Assembly (NCBI RefSeq): GCF_029952955.1
Contig: NZ_JASATX010000002.1
Span: forward strand, 369,316 to 433,315
Reading direction: 5' to 3'
Length of the DNA: 64,000 bases
DNA from: Ruicaihuangia caeni
GTDB taxonomy: Bacteria; Actinomycetota; Actinomycetes; Actinomycetales; Microbacteriaceae
Shown: positions 26,089 through 34,811 of the stretch, piece after piece
Position numbering within the stretch: the first letter of the stretch is position 1
Layout: the number at the start of each line of letters is the position of its first letter
Program-made: the position numbers and the translations under genes
Notes under the pieces: generated by a model
Seen by the model: only the letters and a program-made list of their open reading frames with translations
What the model was told of the DNA's origin: nothing
Database searches by the model: none

Positions 26089-27387
26089 TCACGGCTGGGT
26101 ATCCGGGTGCGATTCGCTTGCGCTGTCGTTCCGCGTCGAGGGCAGAGGTCGCTCGGTCGCAGGGTAGCGGGGGATGTACCTGGCGAGCAATCCCGCGCCC
26201 GCGAACCCGACCACCCCGAGCGCGGCGACTGCGAAAGGCAGCGAGATCGCCGCAGTGACTGCCGCGATCGCGAGCGGCGCCGCTGCGTTGCCGAGACTCC
26301 CGGTGAACCGCCATGCACCGAGGAAAGGTGCGGGGTCGCCCGGATCCGCGAGGTCGGCGCCAAGAGTGAGAATGATGCCGCTGCCCAGCCCGTTGGCCAC
26401 CGACATCAACATTGCGAGCACGATGAACCAGGGAACCGCTGCAGCCAGATCGTGGGTGAAGGCCAGCAGGAGGAACGTGATCGAGATGCCCACGGTACTG
26501 GGAATCGCGTTCCACAAGCGTCCGTGACGGTCCATCAGCCACCCGCCGAGATAGAACAGTGCGAAATCCACGCCGCCGGCGATCCCGATGATCGTCGTCG
26601 TAGCAACGTCGGGCAGGCCGATGCTCACGCCCCAGAGCGGCAGGACCACCATCTTCCCGGCACGCAGAGCGCTGATCACTGCTGCCCCAGAGCCGAGTCG
26701 CAGGAGCACGTCGCTGCGAGCGGCGATGGTGCGAAACAGGCTCCCGCGGCTTCTCGCGACCGGCGCTTCAGCGAGGTCGTTCATCGCCTTCGCGGGGTCG
26801 CGCACGAACAGCAGTACGATCGCTGACGCGAAGCACATCGCCACGTGGATCCAGAACGCCGACTCGAATGACACGAACATCGTGAGCACGGCCGCCGTGA
26901 TGAACGGCCCCACGAAGTACCCGAATCGGAACAGTCCTCCCACGGTCGCGAGCGCGCGGGCCCTGTGGCTGAACGGCACGTAGCTCACCACGAACGCGTG
27001 GCGGGCCAGGCCGAACACTGAGGTCGCCAGCCCGGTGAGCAACACACCGGCCCCGAGGTGCCATGGCGTCGTCGCGAGCACACACACGATGAGGCCGACG
27101 ATTGAAAGGCATGCTGCGGCGATCATCGCGTTGCGCTCGCCAATGCGTCCCACGAGCCAGCCGCTCGGGATGTTCCCGATGAGCTCGCCGAGCATGAGCA
27201 GTGAGGCGACCACGCCCGCGACGGCGAGAACGGTTGAGGCGTCGTCGAACAGCAATGCCCCGAGCCGGCTCGCGAACATCGGAACGACCGGCAGAATCGC
27301 GCCCGCGCCAGTGGCGTAGAGGAGTGTGGGCAGTAGGACGGGAACCGCGAGGCTGCGCCATGAAAAATCTCCGGTCGCGCGACTCAT
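26089..27387 (-). CDS. MFS transporter of the catabolic island
   Basis: This 432-residue 12-helix MFS protein has GELIGNIPSGWLVGRIGERNAM at the motif A position after helix 2. The frame continues far upstream through the neighbouring gene on the other strand, but MSRATGDFSWRSLAV from ATG 27387 is the natural start. A -10-like TACACT (27492-27487) and operator copy 2 lie upstream, in the divergent space shared with the MBL hydrolase. It may import the pathway substrate or export a toxic intermediate. Confidence 0.85.
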   Translation of the reverse strand: MSRATGDFSWRSLAVPVLLPTLLYATGAGAILPVVPMFASRLGALLFDDASTVLAVAGVVASLLMLGELIGNIPSGWLVGRIGERNAMIAAACLSIVGLIVCVLATTPWHLGAGVLLTGLATSVFGLARHAFVVSYVPFSHRARALATVGGLFRFGYFVGPFITAAVLTMFVSFESAFWIHVAMCFASAIVLLFVRDPAKAMNDLAEAPVARSRGSLFRTIAARSDVLLRLGSGAAVISALRAGKMVVLPLWGVSIGLPDVATTTIIGIAGGVDFALFYLGGWLMDRHGRLWNAIPSTVGISITFLLLAFTHDLAAAVPWFIVLAMLMSVANGLGSGIILTLGADLADPGDPAPFLGAWRFTGSLGNAAAPLAIAAVTAAISLPFAVAALGVVGFAGAGLLARYIPRYPATERPLPSTRNDSASESHPDTQP

Positions 27388-27495
27388 CTCGTGCTGCCGG
27401 CGGAGCTCCGGGCGATCCTCGAGAAGCGCACCCCCGAGCGGTACGTCACGGCGTCTCCCTTGACTGGCCTCCGTATCATGCAGAAGAGTGTAGCA

Positions 27496-27513
27496 CGACC
27501 GACCGATCGGTCG
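27496..27513. promoter_or_regulatory. Island operator copy 2 (MFS / MBL divergent region)
   Basis: CGACCGA-CCGA-TCGGTCG carries the same inverted arms as copies 1 and 3, and its inner 16 bp are a perfect palindrome. It lies 4 bases upstream of a TACACT -10 candidate (27487-27492) for the leftward MFS promoter, so bound regulator would block initiation. The rightward gene starts 55 nt away. Confidence 0.78.
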
Positions 27514-27567
27514 GGCAGCCCTCGTGGCTAAGAACCCCTGATCAGCATGCGGATTGGAGAATTCATC

Positions 27568-28617
27568 ATGAGCCACGCGAAGTCGTCGGGAGCCGTCACC
27601 GAGGTCGCCCCGGGCGTGTGGGCGATCCGGGTGCCGATGCCGCGTCACCCGCTTCGTGCGTCGTTCTGCTACGTGTATGCCCAGGCTGGGCGCGCCGCCG
27701 TGATCGACCCGGGGTGGCCGACTCCCGAATCGTGGGCGCAACTCGAGGTGGCGTTCGGTCATATCGGTCTCGAGATTGAGTCGGTCGAGTCCATCCTCCT
27801 CACCCACGTCCACCGTGATCACAGTGGCTTGGCCGGTCGACTCGCCGCGCGATCCGGAGCGAGCGTGGCATTGCACCCGGCTGACCGGGTGCTGCTTCCG
27901 CAGCCACCAGAGCGGCATCAGGCCCGGGTGCAGGAGTGGCTCGGCCTCGTCGGCGCGATGCCCGAGGCGGCGAGCGAGGCGATTGATGCGCTGCCCGCTC
28001 CGCCGACGCCGCTGACCGTGGGGCGCTGGCTGCGTGATGGCGAAGTGCTCGCGGTGCCCGGCGGCGAACTCATCGTGCACTGGACCCCGGGCCACACGCC
28101 TGGGCACGTTTGCTTCGAAGACCGCAACCGCGGCCTGCTCTTCTCTGGCGACCACCTTCTGCCGAGGATCACGCCCAACGTCTCGTCCATGGTCGGTCAC
28201 CGCACCACCGCGCTCGCCGACTACCTGCAATCGCTCGAACGAGTGCGCGCACTGGACTCGCGCGAGGTCATGCCCGGCCACGAATACGCATTCCAAGGGG
28301 CGGAGGCCCGCGCGACTGGACTCATCGCGCACCATCGGGCGCGTCTCCACGAGATCGTAATGGCGCTCGGAGCATTGCCCCGGCAGTCGACTCACGACGT
28401 CGCGCAAGCCCTCTCATGGTCGCGCCCGTGGAGCGGAATCTCGGGACTGCAGCGCCGCGCGGCCCTCGGCGAGGTGCTCTCGCACCTGTACTACCTGGAA
28501 GCGATCGGTGCCGTCGTCCGCGTCGCAAGCACGCCGACCATCGAGTGGTCCATTCGTGCCGCAGGCGCGCTTGAGGAGGAGTGGCGGCGCACGGGCCGTG
28601 CCCTAGCGGCGATGTGA
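27568..28617 (+). CDS. Metallo-beta-lactamase-fold hydrolase (LACTB2-like)
   Basis: This 349-residue protein has the metal motif HVHRDHSG (about residue 85), a downstream His in HTPGH, Asp in LFSGDHLLP and a final His in MPGHEYAF. A C-terminal winged-helix-like part follows, as in LACTB2-type proteins. ATG 27568, with GGAG 8 nt upstream, is preferred over the start at 27547. It is divergent from the MFS gene across operator copy 2. In this setting it could be a lactonase or a thioesterase; sequence alone does not decide. Confidence 0.83.
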   Translation: MSHAKSSGAVTEVAPGVWAIRVPMPRHPLRASFCYVYAQAGRAAVIDPGWPTPESWAQLEVAFGHIGLEIESVESILLTHVHRDHSGLAGRLAARSGASVALHPADRVLLPQPPERHQARVQEWLGLVGAMPEAASEAIDALPAPPTPLTVGRWLRDGEVLAVPGGELIVHWTPGHTPGHVCFEDRNRGLLFSGDHLLPRITPNVSSMVGHRTTALADYLQSLERVRALDSREVMPGHEYAFQGAEARATGLIAHHRARLHEIVMALGALPRQSTHDVAQALSWSRPWSGISGLQRRAALGEVLSHLYYLEAIGAVVRVASTPTIEWSIRAAGALEEEWRRTGRALAAM

Positions 28618-28643
28618 TCTGCTCGGATGCCGTCGGCTCGAGC

Positions 28644-29441
28644 TCAGTTCGGCTCGGCGCCCGCCGTGGCTCGACGCGTCTTGACGGTCCCTTCGAGGAA
28701 CCGTGCTCGCAGATCGATCGACTCGCGCGAACGCAGCAATTCGCTCTGCACGCGACCTTCCGCTGCGGCGGCCTCCGCAAGCGATCCCGCTTCGTGTGCC
28801 AGCAGACGCGAGACACCCGCCACCATCGGTGCCGAGAGCCGTGAGAGTGTTCCTGCCACGTCCATGGCGCGCCCCAGAGCGTCGCCGTCGTCGACGAGTT
28901 CGTCGACGAGTCCCGCCTCGAGCGCGGTCTGTCCGGTGAGTGTGAGCAGGGTGAGCATCATCCGGCGGGCCTTGGCTGGTCCGATGCGTCGAGGAAGGGT
29001 CCAGGTCAGGCCTGTGTCGGGAGCCAGCCCAATCTTCCCGAACGATGCTTCGAAGCGCGCGCTCCGGGCGCCGACGACGTAGGTGGCGCCGGACACCAGC
29101 GAGAGTCCCATGCCGTAGGCGCCGCCTTCCACGGCGGCGACGACGGGCGTGGAGCTATGCACGATTTGCTGCGCGATCGCAGCGAGCACGTCCAGGCGTT
29201 CGCCTGCCTCGATCGGGTCGTCGCTCATCGTGCGAATGTCACCTCCGGCGCTGAAGAACCCGTTCGCTCCCGTCAGCACGATTGCGCGTGCTTGGAGTTC
29301 GGCCGCGCGCAGAGCGTGCAGCAACTCGACTCTTGCCGGTAGGTCGAGCGCGTTCCGCCGCTCCGGGAATTGGAGAGTGATCACGCGGATATCGTGGTGA
29401 TCTCTCACGAGGATTCCACGCGACTCCGGCTGCCCGGTCAT
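28644..29441 (-). CDS. Enoyl-CoA hydratase/isomerase family protein
   Basis: This 265-residue crotonase-family protein starts at ATG 29441 with GAGAGGAG upstream. Oxyanion-hole segments are NGFFSAGGDIRTM and EGGAYGMGLSL. The first catalytic Glu of hydratases is replaced (GAYGMG), and the second site reads LAPDTGLTWTLPR with Asp, as in PaaG-type isomerases. It is the last gene of the four-gene minus-strand operon that includes glutaryl-CoA dehydrogenase. Confidence 0.87.
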   Translation of the reverse strand: MTGQPESRGILVRDHHDIRVITLQFPERRNALDLPARVELLHALRAAELQARAIVLTGANGFFSAGGDIRTMSDDPIEAGERLDVLAAIAQQIVHSSTPVVAAVEGGAYGMGLSLVSGATYVVGARSARFEASFGKIGLAPDTGLTWTLPRRIGPAKARRMMLTLLTLTGQTALEAGLVDELVDDGDALGRAMDVAGTLSRLSAPMVAGVSRLLAHEAGSLAEAAAAEGRVQSELLRSRESIDLRARFLEGTVKTRRATAGAEPN

Positions 29442-29490
29442 CGCCGCTCCTCTCGTCCGGTTGCGTCTCGCACAGTTGCGTGGGGCCGGC

Positions 29491-30666
29491 TCAATTGAAT
29501 GCGGCATGCCCCGTGATCGCCCGCGCGATCGAGAGCTGGTGGATTTCGGAGGTGCCTTCATACGTGAGTACTGACTCAAGATTGTTCGCATGACGCATCA
29601 CCGGGAACTCGCCGGTGATGCCCGCCGCGCCGAGGATGGTTCGACAGCCGCGTGCGATCTCCAGTGCCTCGCGCGTGCTGTTGAGCTTGCCGAGACTGAT
29701 CTGCTCGGGCTTGAGCCCGCCGCCGTCTTTGAGTTCGCCGAGACGGATCGCCAGCAGCATGCCCTTCTCGAGTTCGAGGGTCATATCGGCGAGTTTGGCC
29801 TGCGTGAGCTGGTAGCCGGCGAGCGGTCGGCCGAACACCTCGCGTTCTCGTGAGTAGCGGATCGTCGTCTCAAGACAGTCGCGCGCGGCGCCGAGCGCGC
29901 CGAACACGATGCCGAACCGCGCCTCGTTCAGGCACGTCAGTGGGCCCCGGAGCCCTGCTGCACCGGGCAGCACAGCCGCGGCTGGCAGGCGCACCTCGTC
30001 GAGCACAAGCTCGCTGGTCACCGACGCGCGCAGCGAGAGCTTGTGTTTGATCTGGGGCGCCGAGAATCCCGCGGTGTCGGTGGGGACGACAAACCCTCTG
30101 ATGCCGGACGCGTCACCTTGCGGCGATGTCTGTGCCCAGACGATCGCGACGTCCGCGACCGAGCCGTTGGTGATCCACATCTTGTTGCCGTTCAGCACCC
30201 AATCGTCGCCGTCCCTGCGCGCGAATGTTCGCATGCCGCCCGGATTCGATCCGAAGTCGGGTTCGGTCAGCCCGAAACATCCGATCGCCTCTCCGCGGGC
30301 CATGCGCGGCAGCCAATGCGCCTTCTGCTCTTCGCTGCCCCACTTCCAAATGGCGAACATCGCCAGGGAACCCTGCACCGACACGAGCGATCGCAGACCT
30401 GAGTCGACCGCCTCGAGCTCAAGGCACGCCAGTCCGTAGGCCATGGCGCTCGAGCCAGCGCACCCGTATCCCGTGAGATGCATGCCGAGCACGCCGAGAC
30501 CGCCCAGTTCGCGTGCGGCCTCACGCACCGGGAACTCGCCCGTCTCGTACCACTCGCTGACGCCGGGGCGGAACCTGTTGTCACAGAACGACCGCACCGC
30601 ATCCCGGAGTTCGAGATCGTCTGGGTCGAATTTCGAGTCGGTGTCGATCAGGGATGCCGGGGCCAT
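29491..30666 (-). CDS. gcdH: Glutaryl-CoA dehydrogenase-like acyl-CoA dehydrogenase
   Basis: This 391-residue flavoenzyme shows the glutaryl-CoA dehydrogenase pattern: YGCAGSSAMAYGL, FGLTEPDFGSNPGGMRT, NGNKMWITNG and the C-terminal FPVMRHANNLESVLTYEGTS with catalytic Glu. Such enzymes oxidise and decarboxylate glutaryl-CoA to crotonyl-CoA and pass electrons to ETF. ATG 30666 has AAAGGAGCC upstream. A hydratase and a 3-hydroxyacyl-CoA dehydrogenase are encoded upstream in the same operon, which gives the full route from glutaryl-CoA to acetoacetyl-CoA. Confidence 0.87.
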   Translation of the reverse strand: MAPASLIDTDSKFDPDDLELRDAVRSFCDNRFRPGVSEWYETGEFPVREAARELGGLGVLGMHLTGYGCAGSSAMAYGLACLELEAVDSGLRSLVSVQGSLAMFAIWKWGSEEQKAHWLPRMARGEAIGCFGLTEPDFGSNPGGMRTFARRDGDDWVLNGNKMWITNGSVADVAIVWAQTSPQGDASGIRGFVVPTDTAGFSAPQIKHKLSLRASVTSELVLDEVRLPAAAVLPGAAGLRGPLTCLNEARFGIVFGALGAARDCLETTIRYSREREVFGRPLAGYQLTQAKLADMTLELEKGMLLAIRLGELKDGGGLKPEQISLGKLNSTREALEIARGCRTILGAAGITGEFPVMRHANNLESVLTYEGTSEIHQLSIARAITGHAAFN

Positions 30667-30742
30667 GGCCGGCTCCTTTCTGCGAATGGTCAATCGCAAT
30701 GTCTCGTTGGTGCTGTCTCGATGGTGGGTCTCGTGGTGCTGT

Positions 30743-31621
30743 CTAGAGCGCGGGCGCTCCTCTGCGCGAGTCAGTGTCGTAGTGATAGAACCCCTGGCCG
30801 GTCTTGCGACCCAGCGTTCCCTGTTCCACGAGCGCGGTCACGGTGCGGGATGGGGCGTCGGCAGGATCGCCTGTTTCTTCGAAGCGGGCCTTCTTGGTGA
30901 GATAGCCGATGTCGATACCCGTGAGGTCCATGAGCTCGAACGGTCCCATCGGGTACCCGAGCGCGTGACGGCAGGCGAGATCGATGGATTCAACATCGGC
31001 ATAGCCCCCTTCCAGCAGCCGGATGGCCTCGTCTCGAACTGCGTTCAGGATGCGGTTCGCGACGAAACCCGGAATCTCCTTCTTCACGATCACCGGAAGC
31101 TTGTCGAGCGACTCGACGAACCGGGTCGCTCGGTGAACAGCGCCGGGGGAGGTCTCGGGCGCAGCGATGATCTCGACGCATCGCATCGAGAGCACCGGGT
31201 TGAAGAAGTGGATGTTCAGGAAGCGGCTTCGGTCGTCGAGATCGGTCGCGAGCGAAGAGGGCACGAAGCTCGACGAGTTCGACGCGAGCAGGGCATCGGC
31301 CGGAAGCGCCGGCTCGAGCTCCGCTAGCACGCGCCGCTTGACCTCGCGGTCCTCGGTCACGGCCTCGATGGCCAGGTCGATGTCGGTCACCTCATCGAGG
31401 CGAGCGATGAACTCAAGTCGTTCAAGCGCCGCACTCGCTTCGGGTCGCGTCGCACGTCCCTTGTCGACGTGCTTGCCGATGATGGCGGCCGCGCGCGGGC
31501 GCGCCGTCTCTCGCGTGTCGTCGTCAAGCTCCGCGAGCGTCACGTGCAGCCCGCGCAGGGCACACAGCACCGCGATCTGCACGCCCATCGCGCCGGCGCC
31601 GACGACCAGGATGTTCTTCAT
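30743..31621 (-). CDS. 3-hydroxyacyl-CoA dehydrogenase (3-hydroxybutyryl-CoA type)
   Basis: This is a 292-residue single-domain-pair enzyme of the PaaH/Hbd type. The NAD motif is VVGAGAMGVQIA, followed by SNSSS, the active-site HFFNP, the IPGFVANRI junction and the C-terminal GYPMGPFELMDLTG. The start is ATG 31621 with GGAAGG upstream; GTG 31633 overlapping the previous stop is an alternative. It should oxidise 3-hydroxyacyl-CoA formed by the hydratase upstream. Confidence 0.92.
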   Translation of the reverse strand: MKNILVVGAGAMGVQIAVLCALRGLHVTLAELDDDTRETARPRAAAIIGKHVDKGRATRPEASAALERLEFIARLDEVTDIDLAIEAVTEDREVKRRVLAELEPALPADALLASNSSSFVPSSLATDLDDRSRFLNIHFFNPVLSMRCVEIIAAPETSPGAVHRATRFVESLDKLPVIVKKEIPGFVANRILNAVRDEAIRLLEGGYADVESIDLACRHALGYPMGPFELMDLTGIDIGYLTKKARFEETGDPADAPSRTVTALVEQGTLGRKTGQGFYHYDTDSRRGAPAL

Positions 31622-31629
31622 GGGCACGG

Positions 31630-32409
31630 TCACCTTCCGCTGAACCCGGGCTTCCGGCGCTCCATGAACGCGGTCGTGCCCTCGCGCTTGTCGTCGGTCG
31701 TGTAGAGCAGCGCCTGCGCCAAGCGTTCGATCATCAGGCCCGTGCGTTCATCGACGTCGAGCGCCGAGCGAGTGACCAGCTTCGCGAGCCGCACAGCCAG
31801 AGGCGCCTTCGACAGGATGCCCCGCATGATTTCGGTCGAGCGCGCGAGCAGGCGATCACGCGGCACGACATCGCTCACGAGCCCGGCATCCCTGGCTTCG
31901 TCGGCCGAGAGAAGTCGTCCGGTAAGGATCATGTCGACCGCGCGTCCGACGCCGATATGACGCGCCAGACGCTGTGTGCCGCCCGCCCCTGGAATGATCC
32001 CCAGGCCCACTTCTGGCAGCCCGATCTTCGCGTGTTCGACTGCGATTCGCAGATCACAGGCCAGCGCGAGCTCGCATCCTCCGCCGAGCGCATGCCCGTT
32101 GATGGCTGCGACGGTAGGCTTCTCGAACGCTTGAACCTCGCTGAAGAGTTGCTGCGCGTCCCCGCGCAGCCCGCTCAGCAGGTCCCGGTCGCGAAGTTCG
32201 CCGATATCAGCGCCGGAGACGAACGCAGCATCGCCCGCGCCGGTGATCACGAGACCTCGCACCTCGTCGTCATCGGACGCCGTGCGCAGCAGTTCGCGGA
32301 GTTCGCGCTGAGCAAGCTGATCAAGCGCATTCCTCGCAGCGGGGCGGTTGATTGTCACGAGGAGGATGCCGGCATCCGTCACCGTCTGCAGCGTTTGGAA
32401 CTCTCTCAC
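31630..32409 (-). CDS. Enoyl-CoA hydratase (crotonase)
   Basis: This 259-residue enzyme keeps both catalytic Glu residues of true hydratases, in GGGCELALACD and GLPEVGLGIIPGAGGTQRL. The first oxyanion segment is AAFVSGADIGEL. The frame is open upstream, but GTG 32409 with GGAGG 5 nt before it and the start of homology (VREFQTLQ) fixes the start. It is the first gene of the minus-strand operon and begins 44 nt from operator copy 3. Crotonyl-CoA is the likely substrate. Confidence 0.9.
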   Translation of the reverse strand: MREFQTLQTVTDAGILLVTINRPAARNALDQLAQRELRELLRTASDDDEVRGLVITGAGDAAFVSGADIGELRDRDLLSGLRGDAQQLFSEVQAFEKPTVAAINGHALGGGCELALACDLRIAVEHAKIGLPEVGLGIIPGAGGTQRLARHIGVGRAVDMILTGRLLSADEARDAGLVSDVVPRDRLLARSTEIMRGILSKAPLAVRLAKLVTRSALDVDERTGLMIERLAQALLYTTDDKREGTTAFMERRKPGFSGR

Positions 32410-32452
32410 TCGACCTCCGAGCAGCGATGAGGGAGGGCTCTCCCTGGTGCGC

Positions 32453-32470
32453 CGACCGATTAGTCGGTCG
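32453..32470. promoter_or_regulatory. Island operator copy 3 (tetR / crotonase divergent region)
   Basis: CGACCGA-TTAG-TCGGTCG has the same arms as copies 1 and 2 and differs only in the 4-bp centre. A -10-like TATAGT (32478-32483) for the rightward tetR promoter lies just downstream. The operator therefore covers the promoter zone of both the regulator and the minus-strand operon, the normal arrangement for an autoregulated TetR repressor. Confidence 0.8.
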
Positions 32471-32552
32471 ATACCGGTATAGTGCCGGATGGGCCTGTTG
32501 GGGTCAAGCGCCCTGCGTTGCGATCGGTTGAGAAGAACGGAACACTCAGGGA

Positions 32553-33209
32553 ATGACGAACAATGAGCCGGAGACGCCAGCGGTCGGTCCCCGCACGCGA
32601 CCCGTGGGCCAAGTGCGCCGGCGCGAAATCGTTCGCCTCGCAAGCGAGCTGTTCCGTGAGATGGGATACCACAGCGCGACCATGGACCGGATCGCCGATG
32701 TGGCTGGGATCGCGAAACCCACGCTCTATCACTATTTCCGGAGCAAGGAGGAGATCCTTTTCGATCTCCACCTGCAATACATCATGCCGCTGATCGAGTC
32801 GCAGCAGGCGCGCGTGGAACGCGGCGTTTCGTCGACGAGAGTCGTTTACGAGGTCATCCTCGAACAGCTTCAGGTGACCGCGGAGAACCCCGGCATGCTG
32901 CTCTCGTTCTTCGAGCACCAGCGCGAACTGAGCGCTGATCGGCGGCTCGAGATGCGCGAGAATCGTCGACATTACCGGCATCTGGTGGAGGAGTCGTTCC
33001 GCCGCGATATCGAGCTCGGGGTCATCCCGGCTTGCGACACGAGAACAGTGGCATTCTCGCTGTTCGGCGTCTGCAACTGGGCATCGCGGGCGCATTCACG
33101 GCTCAAGCCCGAGGAGGTGCGGCCGGTCGCGAAGGAGCTCTGGCAGCTGTTCGTCTTCGGCACGAACAACCCATCCCGTGCCGACATGGATCCAGACGAC
33201 TTCGACTGA
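32553..33209 (+). CDS. TetR-family regulator of the catabolic island
   Basis: This 218-residue TetR protein has the DNA-binding part GYHSATMDRIADVAGIAKPTLYHYF at about residues 39-63. The C-terminal domain resembles those of KstR2/PaaR-like repressors that sense acyl-CoA esters (EHQREL, ENRRHYRHLVEESF). It starts after operator copy 3 and is the only regulator gene inside the island, so it is the natural candidate for binding all three operator copies. Derepression by a pathway CoA thioester is inferred from the family. Confidence 0.85.
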   Translation: MTNNEPETPAVGPRTRPVGQVRRREIVRLASELFREMGYHSATMDRIADVAGIAKPTLYHYFRSKEEILFDLHLQYIMPLIESQQARVERGVSSTRVVYEVILEQLQVTAENPGMLLSFFEHQRELSADRRLEMRENRRHYRHLVEESFRRDIELGVIPACDTRTVAFSLFGVCNWASRAHSRLKPEEVRPVAKELWQLFVFGTNNPSRADMDPDDFD

Positions 33210-33251
33210 CCTCGGGCTGCCAGCGCGGGCGATGGACGCAAGCGGTCTTGG

Positions 33252-34655
33252 TCAGGCGAGCGTGGGCTGCCTTACGAGAATTGTGCTGATCGACTGCGCG
33301 GCGCGAACGGGATCGTCGAAGGCGAGGACTCCGTGCTCGGCGAGTCGGCGCACCGCGTCCGACGAGCCTCCCGCCCAGATGACCGCGACGAGTTTTCGCG
33401 CCTCCGCGGAGATCGCCGCGATCTCCTGAAACAGCCGTTCGTCAACGTGCGGCATGTTCCCGAGCGTGAACACCACGATGTCGGTTCCCACGTGCGCGAT
33501 ACATCGCTGCAGCACCGCCCGCAGTGTAGAGAGGCGGGCGAAGATCGCTCCCGTGGCGTCGATCGGGTTGTCCACGATCGCGTGGTGCGGCAACAGCTCA
33601 GCGAGTTCGCGTCGTTCTGAATCGGTCCACCGGGCGAGCCGGAGCCCGCTGGCGATGGCGGCGTCGGTCATCAAGATTGCGGCACCGCCAGCGGCCGCAA
33701 CGATCGAGACCCGATCGCCACGGGGCCGCTTTGGGTGCGTGATCGCGCGTCCGGTGTCAATGGCCTGTTCGATGGTGGAACAGGTGACTGCTCCGGTCCC
33801 GGCCACGCTGTCATGCCAGGCCTCATCGTCCCACGGAGGAAGCCCGCTGTGCCTGGCGATGGCGTTGCGCCCCTCGGGCGTCGTTCCGGCCCGAAGGATC
33901 ACAACCGGTACGGCTTTGGCCCGAGCGTGCTCGAGAGCTGCGACGAAGTCGTGCGCATCGGCGGCCCCCTCGATGTAGGCGAAGATCAGTCGCGGTGCAT
34001 AGCGGTCGACGACACTGCGGAGCAGATCCGCGAAGGTGAGGCTGAACTCAGCACCGGTGCTGATGAAGTCGCCGATTGGCAAACCCGCTGCGTGAGCGGC
34101 CGAGAAAAGGTACGCTCCCACGCCGCCGCTCTGCGAGACGATGAACACGCCCGATGACGCGAATTGGAACGACTCCTCATCGGTCGCGGTCATGAAGCTC
34201 GCCGCGAGCTGCGAGCGCGCACTGTGTACGCCCAAACTGCTCGGACCGAGCATTCGGAGCGAGGAATGCTTGCGCAGCACCGCGTTCAGCTCGTCGCGGT
34301 GCGCTCGGTCGTCGAGTGCGAGCGCGCCGAGCATGATGACCATGTCTGCGCCGCGTGCTGCACATTGTCGCAGCGCGAGGATTGCCGCCGGGACTGGAAC
34401 GGCGAGGATGACCAGGTCGGGAACCCGCGGGAGCGCTTCCACCGAGGAGTGTGCACGAAGCCCGAGGACCTGGGTGTGCTTGGGATTGATTGGGAACACC
34501 TCCCCGCTGTACCCGTGCGTGGTGATGTTCCGGAGTACGCGTGCGCCCGGCTTGCGGAGGTCATCCGACGCTCCGACGAGCGCGATGCTTCGGGGTTCAA
34601 GAAGCCGCGCCACGATGGCGCCCGGTTGCGGAGGAGTCTCGTCTTCTCCAGTCAT
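33252..34655 (-). CDS. Acyl-CoA synthetase (ADP-forming)-like protein lacking ATP-grasp
   Basis: This 467-residue protein has the CoA-binding Rossmann domain (SIALVGASDD) and the succinyl-CoA-ligase-like domain, with a candidate phospho-acceptor His269 in ARHSG. It has no ATP-grasp domain. The normally conserved PNC motif reads MLGPSSLG, a change that may weaken activity. No separate beta subunit is encoded nearby, unlike the complete enzyme at 16669. It may be an alpha subunit that borrows a partner, or a nonenzymatic CoA-binding protein. Confidence 0.75.
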   Translation of the reverse strand: MTGEDETPPQPGAIVARLLEPRSIALVGASDDLRKPGARVLRNITTHGYSGEVFPINPKHTQVLGLRAHSSVEALPRVPDLVILAVPVPAAILALRQCAARGADMVIMLGALALDDRAHRDELNAVLRKHSSLRMLGPSSLGVHSARSQLAASFMTATDEESFQFASSGVFIVSQSGGVGAYLFSAAHAAGLPIGDFISTGAEFSLTFADLLRSVVDRYAPRLIFAYIEGAADAHDFVAALEHARAKAVPVVILRAGTTPEGRNAIARHSGLPPWDDEAWHDSVAGTGAVTCSTIEQAIDTGRAITHPKRPRGDRVSIVAAAGGAAILMTDAAIASGLRLARWTDSERRELAELLPHHAIVDNPIDATGAIFARLSTLRAVLQRCIAHVGTDIVVFTLGNMPHVDERLFQEIAAISAEARKLVAVIWAGGSSDAVRRLAEHGVLAFDDPVRAAQSISTILVRQPTLA

Positions 34656-34811
34656 CGCAAAGCCACACAGCCTTCAGCATCGTGAGTGCCGGCCGAACCG
34701 ACGGTGGTCCTCGCCGCGACGGCGCTGACGAGGTCGAACATCGGTAGGTTAGACGACGCCAACCGAACAGGGACCCAGCCACCCCGGAGCGTACGCGCCT
34801 ACCCTTGAACG

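Noticed and set aside
27388-28407. N-terminal extension of the MFS gene to 772 aa
   Set aside because: The extra part is antisense to the MBL hydrolase and crosses operator copy 2. The membrane protein starts naturally at 27387.
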